This document shows positions 20,611 through 31,745 of a DNA stretch of 64,000 bases, piece after piece. The stretch's first letter is position 1; the number at the start of each line of letters is the position of its first letter. The stretch spans positions 15,828,001 to 15,892,000 of the forward strand of contig JAZBRS010000050.1 of the NCBI GenBank assembly GCA_037176725.1. Direction: 5' to 3'. Position numbers and translations under genes: made by a program. Source of the stretch: Posidonia oceanica (lineage: Eukaryota > Streptophyta > Magnoliopsida > Alismatales > Posidoniaceae). The notes beneath the pieces were generated by a model, which ran no database searches, was not told where the DNA came from, and saw only the letters and a program-made list of their open reading frames with translations.

Positions 20611-22992
20611 TGTGACCGTCCTCGGGGGTCTCGACGACCTTAGGGGGGCGGATCGCTGCCAAAGAGCTTGCGCACGCCCCGATCGTCGGTTCGAAGGGAT
20701 CGTGGAACGGGTGAATCCGAGGGTGGATGCTCGACTCAGGAAAACACCGGAATAAGGAAAAAAGCGTAAAAACGAGGGAAAAGGTAAAAGAAGGGAGTCG
20801 CCACCTAGTCTATTAATATAGGAAGATGAGGAAAACCGAATAAGGAAAATAGAAGGAAAACATGCAATGTGATGCAAAGAAACATGAAATCCGACCCGAA
20901 AGGATGCGACACGAGGTCACTGCGGTCTAGAGAGAAGGATAAGGACTCCTATTACGCATGGGGAAGGTATTAGGCACCCCCATGCGCCCGAGGAGCGGTC
21001 TTCCTGGGCCACTTTTGCTTTTGCATAGTCATTGTAGGCGAATCATGCCAGTTAATGTATGCTTCAAGAAGCAAGATGCAAGGATGCAATGCTATGACAT
21101 TTGAAAACATGCAGAATGCTGATAAATGAAGAAAATGCATTTTAAAACATGAAAACTGGGTTCAGCCATGCTACCAGTGTTCTAGGACTAAACTAGGCAC
21201 TCACGCCGCTAAGGCGCGTTGGGAATATCCGCTAAGGAGTTCCGCTCTATCATCGTGCCGACAGTTCAAATGAACTCTAGGTAATAATCATCATTGCACT
21301 ATGCGTGCAATCGGAAATCAAAACATCAAAATCCATGCAAGGCAATGTAAATCGTGATAAACAGGGATGTAGGAACCAACAGAGGATGATAATAGATGAG
21401 TAAACAGAGAAACAGGACTCTGCATACGGTCAACTCTGGTTCAGGTTGGGTGCTTGCAAGTCGCGCTAGATTTAGACGCCTTATACACACGTCCAAAGGT
21501 AACGCGTATAATATACGTTTGATCTTGTCACTCACAGGACGTATTTCCAGAGTTACAGAGAGACCACAGATCTCAAAGCATAAATACTTGGCATACAAGG
21601 AATAAAACCAAGCAAACAGATATTGGATGAACCAAAAGAGGATGCAAGACAATCATAAAAGACTGCAAAAGACAGAAAGCAAATTGGTTGAGGAACTGTT
21701 CTGGTTCCAGGCTGCGCACCGACAAGTCACGCTAGATATTAACGCTTTATACACGCCCAAAGGTAATGGCATATACTAATGCCAAATCCAGCCGCTTGTC
21801 TTGTTCGCAACAGAAAACTCAGAAGAGACCGCAGCCTTGTTGCACAATTAAGCGATATGCAAGATTGAAAGCTACGAAGCAATGATCGACGAAGCTAAAG
21901 AAGATGATATAGCATCACAGGGAGCAAAGAAACTACGAAATGCATGCATGCAATGGCCTCCCCACCCGACGGCAACTCGTGGGAAAGAAATGGGTCGCCG
22001 GCCGCTGTCACGGCCGGAGACCCAATCTAGCGCCGCTGTGGGCCTAGGTCGGAGTTTGTGGAGGGCAGATGGGTCCTCTGGATGCAATGCAAGTGCAAAA
22101 AAACACGAAAGAAAGCAAAGCTCGTCGGCGGTGGTGGAACAAAAAATCGGAAAACGATGATGAATAGCAATAATGCTAAAAGAAACCACAGAGCATGCAA
22201 AAGCTAATGCTACGCTAAGGGATGAAGGTGCTCACCTGTGGAGAGTCAGCGCGTGTTCTCGGTGGAAGATGACGGACTCTGGGAGGCTGGGTTGCAGAGG
22301 AATTCCAGTGGGATGCAAGGATTCTGGGTGGTCCCAAGGCTGTCTCAAGGCAATCTTAAGGGCTCGTCCAAGGGGGTCTCAACGGCGGGGCAAATGGAGG
22401 GATATGGACGTGTATTTATAGGGTGGCCGGAGGCTCAGATGTCGTCAATTGATCGATGTGGGAAATGCATGGTTTTGATTCAAAACCACATGGGATAGGA
22501 TGGGAAATGGGTTTTGGATGGAGGTTTGGATCGTCCAGATGCAATGTGGTGCATTAGTAGATCCTGGAGGGCCAATGGGGTGAGTGGATCAAAGGTTCAC
22601 CCAAGTGGAATGGCAAAAGAATCCTTCTATCAGTCTTAACTGAAACAGAGCATTGCGCCAGCAATACGCGCCTGAATAGCGCGTCACTTGTCTACGTTTG
22701 AGGTAGGCACTGGTTGATGCCGTCTTCTATAGACGTCAGGATGTGACGCCGTCTAGAGACGCTAAGGCTGCATCAGAAGTCAATTGCTGGATTTTGAGCT
22801 CATTCCAAGGTATACCGGGCTGTTGGTGGACCTGGGCTTTGCTGTGAGTTGGGTTTTGATGGGTTTGAGGTGTGAGGTGGCTTTTGGGATGGTTTGTTAG
22901 GATCTGGAGTGGTGTTAGGTCCGCTGCAACCGAGCTTGCTCCTCCGGAAGCGTCTATCGATGAATACCTGTAAAAAAAATGGGGTGTCTACA
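20611..22992 (-). mobile_element. Solo LTR SL-1 (2382 bp)
   Basis: Read on the minus strand it starts TGTAGACACCCCATTTTTTT at 22992 and ends GACGGTCACA at 20611. It is flanked by gaagg (20606-20610) and gaaag (22993-22997), a 5-bp duplication with one change. It shares its first 16 bases, the GGTGCCTAACACC block and the TTAATAGAC/GGTGGCGACTC block with the giant LTRs, but differs elsewhere. A TATA-like CTATAAATACACGTCC is seen on the minus strand near 22425. No internal coding region is present. Confidence 0.75.
20794..20990 (-). promoter_or_regulatory. Conserved LTR blocks in SL-1
   Basis: On the minus strand the GGTGCCTAATACCTTCCCC block with cgtaataggagtccttatcc (20990-20941) is followed about 120 bp later by TTAATAGACTAGGTGGCGAC (20818-20795). 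The same pair, in the same order, occurs in GL-2 (15369-15420 and 15573-15598), GL-3 (35911-35960 and 36122-36149) and SL-2. Confidence 0.6.
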
Positions 22993-23530
22993 GAAAGCAT
23001 TATTCTATTGTGTCAAACATGGCTAAATATTACAGGCAGATGTAAAGCTCTCAAACCATCACTAAGTAAGACAATAAGATTGGATAAAATATATAATAAA
23101 GTTAGTTTATTCTATAGCAAGTGCTTTCTAGAGATAATTTTTATTTAAATTTTTAGTAACCTCTCTTTTTTCTACCAATCCAATATGCAAAGAACAACAA
23201 CTTAAAAAATAAAAAGGTGGGGTTATAATTTTTAGTAGAATACTTAACTGCACTTGCCATAGTTGCAAATTGATATGCAACTTGGAAAAGATTGGCAATC
23301 TAAGTGTCACTACTTGTTCCACTTTGTTTTCATATTTGATTAAAATCTCAAACAATTAAATCTATAAACCCAAATGCACATCACCATTCCATTGTAGAGC
23401 CACATTCAACAACCTAAAAATTAGAGAATATATAAACTATAATATATTTAATTACCTTTGAGGAAGCACTTGTGGCAATCAAATAGGACATGGGTATGGC
23501 TCTTTGCCGCAATAGCTTGACAAACACAAC
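22993..23530 (-). other. AT-rich region with a weak exon-like segment
   Basis: Mostly featureless. On the minus strand 23532-23459 reads as an exon-like stretch (GCVCQAIAAKSHTHVLFDCH, then KCFLK) bounded by CTAG on one side and AAAG/GTAATT on the other. The short Cys/His-containing peptide is suggestive of a relic gene exon, but I do not recognise it and find no partner exons. Confidence 0.25.
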
Positions 23531-24018
23531 CTAGATCCCGTTTTGTAACACTCGGGAATTCATTTCCCTTATATTTGTACAGATTAAATGAATTCTTTAA
23601 TTGTAAACGGGTGTTATTGGCTTGCGTGGCTTGCCTCTGTGGCTTGTTGGCGGGACCAGGTTGTGGTTTTGTCTCTATCTCTATCTTTCTTTGCTCTTTG
23701 GTCCCTATCTTCTTCATCTCTTGTTTTTCCTAATTCTTGGGGGTGTGTTGTGCAATTTACCCAGCATATCACTATGCGTGGGACCGCCTGGCACTGTTGA
23801 TGTAGTGCGCTGCAGCACGAATCTAGCTGGTGGCTGTTGCTTCACATGCTCGTGGGCCTACTGGTTGGTGAGGAAACCAGATCCACACCTTGCGTCTGTA
23901 GTGCGGTGCTTCGACCTTTATAATCCTGAATGGCTATGCTTCGTTCTCCCCGTACACACACACTCTTCCTCCTCCTTCACTTCTCTCCCTCCTTCCCTCC
24001 ACTCACACTCACTCTCCC

Positions 24019-24019
<1 letters not shown>

Positions 24020-24053
<34 letters not shown>
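24020..24053 (+). repeat. (CT)n microsatellite
   Basis: About 17 uninterrupted CT units within a longer CT-rich stretch of the solo LTR. Confidence 0.85.
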
Positions 24054-24055
<2 letters not shown>

Positions 24056-24937
24056 TCCACTCACTCACTGCCCACACCCTCCACTCATCCCCTCCACTTC
24101 TCCTCCTCCTCCCCCATCTCCCTCATTTCTCCCCCACTCTCTCTCTCTTGTGCCCGAGCCTCTGGGCAGGCGGTGGCTCTCCCCATCTCCACCTCCTTCC
24201 TTCCTCCTCCATCTCCTCCCTCCCTTCTCCATCTCCCCTTCTCTTCCTCCCTCTTTTTCCCTGTTGGTCTTGGCACGGCTTGGCGGTGCACCTGGAGGTC
24301 GTCTCAGTCCAGCAAGCGTGGGTGGTCCGAGGTGGTCGTCGACTAGCTTCTCCCCTGTGCTCGAGCGCCGGTGTAGGTGGGTCGAGTGTATTGTGGGATT
24401 TGGGTTCGTTCCTCCTCCTCGTAACCTAATTCTTGGCTTGTCATGTGGCCATGAGGTGGGGTGCAGTGAGCGTGAGCCGTGTGGTCTCCGGTCGTCGTGT
24501 GGTGGTCGAGCGAGCTCCAAGGAAGGTCTCGAGGCGTTGGGAACCGTGGTGTGTCCCCGAAGCTCTAGGTGGTTGAGCGCCAGAGAGACAGTGGGTGCCT
24601 ATCTCATAAGGTGCACATCTCGCACTTTGCTTCTAAAATAGCTTTAAAATGTTATATTCGTGTTCCTTGCTGTGATTTGAATGCAATGGAAGTGGTTAGG
24701 TGATTTTTGGTGGATTATGTGGGTTTTAATCGAAGTTATTCGGTTTTGGTTAATAAATGCTTACCATGTGGTTTTCCGATTTTTTGTGAGCTTTGTGCCT
24801 CGGAATGCCATGTTTTTAGTGTGGATGGATTCCTTGTTTCATTCTGAACATTTCGGTATATTGCATGCTAGTTTTAGTGGATTTTGCAAGTTGATTGGGT
24901 TTTAAGTTCGATCTCCATGTTTTTCTGCATTGCTCTG

Positions 24938-25190
24938 TTTCGGTATGCCGAACCTACTCCTAGATACACTCCAGAGCTCTGTTTCGATCGACCGAAATCC
25001 TTCGGTCTGCCGTTTGAGCTCTCGGGTGGCAGGCTTCAGGTTCGGTCAACCGACCCATTTCATCATACTGCGGTCGAGAGCTGTTCAGTCGACCGAACTA
25101 GTTCGGTCTACCAAACCTGGGCTTGAAAGGGAACCAAGCCCTCAGGTCCGGTCGACCAAAAGATTCCGGTATGCCGAACTAGTGCTTGGG
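24938..25190. repeat. TTCGGTCGACCGAA palindrome array
   Basis: Around seven imperfect 14-bp palindromes in 250 bp: ttcggtatgccgaa, ttcgatcgaccgaa, ttcggtctgccg, ttcggtcaaccga, agtcgaccgaac, ttcggtctaccaaac, ccggtcgacc and ccggtatgccgaac. Centres vary while the GGTNNNCC frame is kept. Confidence 0.75.
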
Positions 25191-26443
25191 ACTCTCCTAG
25201 GCCTGTTTTTAATGGGTTTTGATTATTAATTATTTAGTGTTTAATTATTCTTTAGCCTATGATTATCTTGTGGCTTGGTAAATGTTTTCGAAGATGGTTT
25301 TTGAGAAAATATGGATGCGTTTTCAAAGGATTTTGCCGAGGTTTTGTTGTGGGGCCGAAACCTGGGAGTTGTGTGGCCTAGACCGAGGGATGCGACGGCA
25401 TTCCTAGCATGTCGCACACTTCACCTGGGCTGAGGTTCGGGGGTCGGGATGTCATCTGTACCTAGCGGTATTGTGGCAGCGGACTCGGGAGGTATGATAT
25501 TCCTACGTAGCAGGGCGTGATACCTAAATCACTACGGGGCACCGGGACTCGCCTTTGTGGTGTTGCGGACCACTTGAGTGGTTCGAAGCACATGGTTTGC
25601 GGGCACCGATGAGGCATGCCCTGTGGTTCTATCCTGAGTGAGGACAGCTCACCCAGGTGGGGTGAGTAGCTTTCCCAGGTGGAGATTGCTTTTGAGCCTG
25701 CTCTGGTGAGAGGACGCTGTGACGGGCACGCTCCTCTACAGGGCAGGTGTCCGTGGCAGTGCAGTACACTTCGGTGGCTGCTTGAGGCCAAGTTGGTTGC
25801 TTGGCACCAAGCAATACGACTCGTTGTGATGCTTGTGTCCGTGGGGCTTGTGATTGTTGTTTCTGGCCGTATTAGGGCCTAAAGCTTTTTCCCGCTTATC
25901 GCGATATTGTGGTTTTGTTGGGTTTTGGCCAGTGGGCCCGAGATTTGATTATTGCACTTAGAGATACATCTGGTTTTCCCTGTTTCAGCTTGTGGGCTTT
26001 GGGAAAGATATTTTATTATTATTAAATGATGATATCGGTTTGGTTTTGGGTGTTTTGACCGATTTATTCCATATTACGGTTTTATTCCGGTTTTGTCGTG
26101 GTTTTTGTGAGGTGTGTGCTGGATGACAATTTCTAGTCACTCACGTATTTTATTATCAATTTTAGTTGCAGGTGCAGATGATTAGCTGGTGTTGGTTCAT
26201 AGTACATATAGTCAGAGTCACGTAGCTGCTCACTGCAGGTTCCTGGCATAGATATTTGTTGTATTAGCCTGTAAATATTTGTAAATGTAACATTAGTTTA
26301 TGTTTCAATTTGTTTGGGCTAATGGAATGTGTTGGTAGCGACTCGGGTCGTCACATGTTTGGAATTGCTTCTGAATGGCTTTTGGGTTGTTAACTTCTGG
26401 CAAACCATGGAAAATCACAGAAGCAATTCCAAACAAGGTCTAG

Positions 26444-26687
26444 CTCTCCCACTTCTCACAGAAGCCACAACTTCTGGATGAAGGAAATTATGTGTAAATT
26501 CATGTTTTCCAGAAACTGGCTAGAGGGAGCTTTTGGTAGAAGCTGGATAAATAAGGTATGTAATTATAATACTAGCCTTATTTTTTTGATAAATTACTAT
26601 GAAATACCATCAATATTTGCAGATTTGCCATCATTCTAATTATTAACAAACGGTAAAAACATTTTTAACAAAATGTGATTTTTCCAT
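26444..26687. other. AT-rich part of the TIR element
   Basis: No gene seen. Contains short cttctgg/ccagaa repeats similar to the termini. Confidence 0.3.
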
Positions 26688-27225
26688 CTTGTTTCTTACC
26701 AACTGCCTGATCTCCCTTTCGATCTCTAGCATAGGGCAATGGGGGCGGAGATAGGGAGAGTGATGGTGGAGTTGGTGGGCGTGGGTGGTGGTTTTCGGAT
26801 GGTGAGGGAGAGGGCGGTGCAAATGCAGAGGAAGGCGAGGGCGGCAGTGTAGAAGGGGTGCTCGTCGGACAGGGACATGGAGAAGGTGGGCTTGGCGGTT
26901 CTCCTGCAGTGGCGACGGCAGTGGCAAGAGGGCGCGATGACTGGGGGGTCTTCTCCACCGACAACGATTGTGTTGTTCCTTAGCTCTCTTGTTTCTTACC
27001 AATCGCCTGATCTCCCTTTCAATATCTGGCATAAGGCGATCGAGGCGTAGATAATGAGAGTGATGGCAGAGTTGGTGGGCGTGGCTGGTGGGCTTGGTGG
27101 TTTTCGTATGGTAAGGGAGAGGGTGGCGGAGATGCGAAGGAAGGCGAGGGCGATGGTGGAGAAGGGGGGCTTGTCGGATAGGGATCTGGAGAAGGGGGGC
27201 TTGGCGGTTCTCCTTGCTGCTCTTT
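26688..27225. repeat. 300-bp tandem duplication, possibly a captured gene fragment
   Basis: A GC-rich segment beginning cttgtttcttaccaa occurs at 26688 and again exactly 300 bp later at 26988. The two copies share most of 230 bp (for example gatctccctttc, ggtgggcgtgg, gagggagagggc). The plus frame of the second copy stays open to 27332 with a charged stretch (EMRRKARAMVEKGGLSDRDL); the minus frame is Pro/Ser-rich. The composition differs sharply from the AT-rich flanks. I do not recognise a protein family. Confidence 0.5.
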
Positions 27226-27430
27226 TTCCCAGAGAACAAGAACAAAAGAAAGGAAGAGAGGAAGAGGGGTACATATGTAATTTAACTTCTACCAATAGAT
27301 ATTTATTTGCCAAACAAGATTTTTATAAGTAACCTAGAATCTAGTTTCTACAAAAACTCTCAAAAGCCAGTTTCTGGAAAAAACTCAGAATCTCACTTTT
27401 ACATTTAGGAGGTTCCAAACGGGGTCCTAG

Positions 27431-28160
27431 AAGAGAAGATAGTAAATAGGCATGCAGACATACAAAAGAAAAGTTTATAGAAAAATAGAAAAAAAAAGTG
27501 AAAAAGAATATGGGTCCATGAACACGTAGATTAAATCCAACATTCCTGTTTTTTTAGAGAGGAAAACATGAAAACTTGAAGTGGAACGGAATGGAAACTA
27601 AAGAAACCCACATATTGCATAAATTACAGAAGATAAAGACACAACAATAATATCACACAAATCTTACCTATATGAATATGCACCTCGAACACTATCTTCT
27701 TGTTCTCCTTCTTGGTCAGTCGGCTTTCTTCCTTGGGGGGATGAGATTTGGATAGAGTGGTGTGTCACTTGACGGGATTTGTGTCACTGGCAGGATTGTA
27801 GTCAGGCTGTGGTTTATAGAAGAGGGGAAGAAGGGTGTAGTGGAGGAGGAGGAGGAGAAAAAGAAGGAGGTGAAGAAGAAGAACGGGGCGGCGATGGTGA
27901 TAGATAGGTCATCTAATGGTTCAAAACTAAAATTGAACCAAAATAAATAAATAAAAGGCAAGCTAATACTGCATTCTCCACTAAACCTAATTACCCATCC
28001 TCCCATTCTTGTTGATTCCTTACCTGTGAAGTGAGTAGTGTTTAATAAATGCAATCTTAGCTTCTGGATGTCAAATAATGCCAGAGGAGTTCACTCTTCT
28101 TCTTCTTCTGTCCAAGTCTATTTCTTTCATCCATTTCTTGCTCTATTTTGTTTCTTGCAG
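27431..28160. other. Low-complexity region without a clear gene
   Basis: Contains a GA-rich stretch (27800-27890) that gives Glu/Lys-rich frames on plus and Ser/Phe-rich frames on minus. No domain is seen. Confidence 0.3.
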
Positions 28161-28241
28161 ACATTGAAAGAAACGGGAGAAGAAGAAGAATATGAGGAAG
28201 AATTGGCGGCTGACAGCGGTGGTGAGCCAGATGACTGGTGA
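28161..28241 (+). CDS. Possible terminal exon of an unidentified gene
   Basis: A strong polypyrimidine tract ending tttcttgcag (28151-28160) precedes a frame reading TLKETGEEEEYEEELAADSG and ending PDDW then stop. The acidic C-terminus and good acceptor look like a last exon. No upstream exon could be linked, and the stretch could be a chance match, so this is weak. Confidence 0.25.
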   Translation, partial: TLKETGEEEEYEEELAADSGGEPDDW

Positions 28242-31210
28242 TGGATAGGAGGCGAGTGGGTGGAGTGGTAGAAGGAACACGTATAGGGTTTTCTTTTCTA
28301 CTGATTATGACTGATGCAAAAAATAGAACAACAAATATATCTGTTACTGGCTGAATTTTTTGTACTTCAGTGAATCGCTTCAGAACATATAATATACTGA
28401 AGTAGATGATCTTTCCATTAGGGGTGCACACGGTTCGGTTCGGTTCTGACAAGAACCATGAATCGAACCGTACCCAGCCCGGCCCGAATTTTTTTAGGCT
28501 CGGTCGGGCATGGTCCGAGCCGCCTGCTAGGCCGAGCCGGTCCCAGTCAAGCATTTGTCTGACTTGGCACTGCCCACGACCCATGGTTGGACTGGGCCAA
28601 ACCGGGCCATGGACCGGGCCGGTCCGTTCGGTCCATTTTTTAAAAATAAAAATTAAAAATTTTTATTAAATATTGATATATACATAAAAAATTTGAAAAT
28701 TACATAAGATATTTAAAATTTTACTTCTCTTTACAATTTTTTTACATAAATATTTAAAAAATTACATCTTAAATTGTTAATCGTGTGTGGAGCCCGTTTC
28801 GGTCCCCGTGCCCGTTGAAATTGATGTCGTCTCGTAGTCTTTAGTATCACTGTTTAAGTTGAGTCCTTGAAGACGATCAACCGCATCGTACCAGTCCTTC
28901 AAACACACGGAGGCTTCTACAGACTTTTCTGATAATCTACATTTTCTATCACTTAAAACTCTTTTACCTGTAGAAAATGCAGACTCCGATGCCACAGTAA
29001 ACGCCGGAATTGTTAGTAAATCTTTAGCCATTCTAGAAACTATAGGAAACCTAATTACGATATTAGACCACCACTTTAATATATCTAAGTTATCCATTTC
29101 TGATTCACTAAATGCAAATTCACATTCTAAATAATTTTTTAATTCATTATTTATTGATGATTTTACATATTTTTCCTTTTTCTTATTTAATCTACTCCAA
29201 AATGAACCACCAGTACTGCTACTACTAGTATGTGGTCCTACAGTACTAGATCTAGGTGCACTAGAACTACCTTCACCACAAATTTTAACATATTCCTCAA
29301 ATAATGTATATAAAATAGTCTTAATTTTATTATTAAATTCTTCTATTAAGTTACTTTTATTCATGTTACTAAAAATATCATCTATAAGTATCATACAATT
29401 AACAAGTTTATGCTAAGGATCCATAATTATTGCTAAACATGTCCACATTTGAGAATCATACCAATAACTATTATATTTATGTTGCATTGCTTGAATAATG
29501 TTTACAAAACTTGGCACTTCTCTATATTGCTGAAAAATATTTGTAATATTAAATAAATTAATTAAAACTAGATTACTAGTAGGATAATATTGACCAGATA
29601 ATTGTTTAGTAGCATTTTAAAAAGGTTCTAAAAAAGTATGAATTATTTGAGAATTTTGCCAATCTTCATCATTTAACATATAATTAGATTTTGCATTATA
29701 AAATGCTGTAATTAAATGGCTATAAGGTAAACTTCAACTTAACATATCATAAGTTGAGTTCCATTTATGTTGAACATCTAATTTAAATTTTCTAGGTTTT
29801 AAACCATTTTCTACACATAAATGTCTAAATTCTTGATATCTTTTAGGTGATGTTTGAATAAATAAAATGGTTGTTCTTATATTTTCTATATAAGGTCTAA
29901 TGCAATCTATACCATCTTGTACAATTAAATTTAATATGTGACAACAACACCTACAATGAAAGATTTCACCATTTAATATTGGTTTTACATTTCTTTTTAA
30001 TAAATCTATGGCAACATTATTATTAGAAGTATTATCAAAAGATATTGTATTAATTTTATAATATAAGTGAAATTCTTTAGTAATTTCTTCTAACATATTA
30101 GCTACAGCCTTACCAGTATGTGGATGATCAAATACTCTAAAAGCTATTAATCTTTTTTGTAAATTTCACTCCATGTCTATCCAATGTGTAGTTAAACATA
30201 GATATGGAAAATTATTAGGACCTATCCAAACATCACAAGTTAATGATACTTACATAATAAACTAAAAAATATTCTCATTATATTTTGTTTATCTTTTTTA
30301 AATGTTTTATGAATAATATTTTTTGTAGTGTTTCTAGAATGACTTTTAAATTGTGGATTAAGACAATCTTGTACACAAGATTCAAAGTTTTTATTTTCTG
30401 ATAATGAAAATGGTTGTTCATCTTGTATTATATATTTTGTTAAACGTTCTTTTGTTTCTTCTACATTATATTTCCAATTTACTAAACCACTTGAACCTAT
30501 GTATAATTTAGATTACCTTAAATCTGTATTTTCTTCTTTATTGTGTGCAGCTATTGTGACCGCCCGTCGCTCGGTCGACGACGCGGTCGCATCGGCCAGA
30601 GCTCGCGTGCGTCGGTCGGCGTAGAGGGAGAAAAACACGGTTAACGGTGAATCCGGAGAGGAAAACTTGACTCGAAAACACCGGAAAAACTAGCGAAGAA
30701 TGCAAAGTAAAACGAAAATGAAGAAGACATGGAATCACCACCTAATCTATTAAAACAGAAAGACTAGGAAAATCGTGTAAAGTATGCGAGAAAATTCATG
30801 CAATTTAAAAGATGCTAATCTGTAGACATCCCATTTTGACATACTCATTTGGTGGTTCTCTCTCTGGTGGCTTCAAAATTTTTTTTTAAACCTTAGAAAA
30901 CCCTAGAAGAACTCTAGGTTTGCACTCACCAAAACCCTAGAAAAATTCTAGGTAAATCTCTCATAAAATCCTAGAAAAGTTCTAAGATAGCAGCTCTTAA
31001 ACCCTAGGTCAGCATTTAAACCCTAGGTTAGCACAGGACACTCCCATTCATGTACAAACCCAAGTCCTTCTCATTCTTTCTCTTCTGATTATTCTTTTCT
31101 CTCTCCTCATTATCCTTTTCTCTCTCCTCTTTATCCTCTCTTTTTCCTTCTTCTTTTCTTGTTTTCCATGAGCTCAATGGGCCCAGCCCATCTGCTCACT
31201 TCTTCCCCAT

Positions 31211-31745
31211 CCTTCCTTCTATTTTATTTCTATTTTTATTTTATTTTATTCCATCTTATTTGATTTTTAATTTCCTTTTTCCCTTCCTCCCTTCTTTCTT
31301 TCTTTCTTTCTTTCTTTCTTTTCTATTTTCTCATTTCTTTTTCTCTAGGGCCCAATGGGCCCAACTTTCCTCACTGCTTCCTCTTCCTTCCTTCTATTTT
31401 ATTTGTATTTTTATTTTATTTTATTCCATATTATTTGATTTTTAATTTCCTTTTTCCCTTTCGTTCCTCCTTTCTTTCCTTCTTTCGTTCTTTCTTTCTT
31501 TCTTTTCTATTTTCTCATTTCTTTTCCTCTAAGGCCCAATGGGCCCAGGTTGCCTCATTTCTTTCCCTTCCTTCCTTCTATTTTATTTGTATTTTTATTT
31601 TATTTTATTCCATTTTATTTGATTTTTAATTTCCTTTTTCCCTTTCTTTCCTCCTTTCTTTCTTTTCTTCCCTTCCTTATTTCTCTCTTTCTTTTCTATT
31701 TTCGTTTTTTTCCACTCACTTCTAACCCAGCCTACTCCTCTTTCT
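31211..31745 (+). repeat. 175-184 bp tandem repeat in GL-3
   Basis: Units start ccttccttctattttattt at 31211, 31386 and 31570. Each includes a (TTTC)n run and, in the first two, a gcccaatgggccca palindrome at the join (31350, 31533). Confidence 0.8.

Larger units (their letters stand above)
23544..26355 (+). mobile_element. Solo LTR of another gypsy family (2812 bp)
   Basis: It begins TGTAACACTCGGGAATTC and ends GACTCGGGTCGTCACA, flanked by cgttt (23539-23543) and tgttt (26356-26360), a 5-bp duplication with one change. Inside are a (CT)n run, a CT-rich block with long open frames (23622-24641, best explained by composition), a TTCGGTCGACCGAA palindrome array and a GC-rich stretch at 25330-25860. 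The ggtcgtcaca end and the length recall chromovirus (Tekay/Del-like) LTRs, but this assignment is tentative. No internal coding region. Confidence 0.65.
23531..27430. mobile_element. TIR (foldback) DNA element split by a solo LTR
   Basis: The left end ctagatcccgttt (23531-23543) resumes after the inserted LTR as ggaattgcttctga. A matching inverted end, cagaagcaattccaaac then aaggtctag, is at 26418-26443. A second inverted end, ttccaaacggggtcctag, is at 27413-27430. So either a tiny foldback (about 96 bp without the LTR) or a roughly 1.1 kb element using the outer end. No transposase is present. Superfamily not determined. Confidence 0.45.

Noticed and set aside
23622..24641. 339-codon frame, the longest in the window
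   Set aside because: Driven by CT-rich sequence and a (CT)n microsatellite inside a solo LTR with a target duplication; crosses unrelated blocks and shows no domain.
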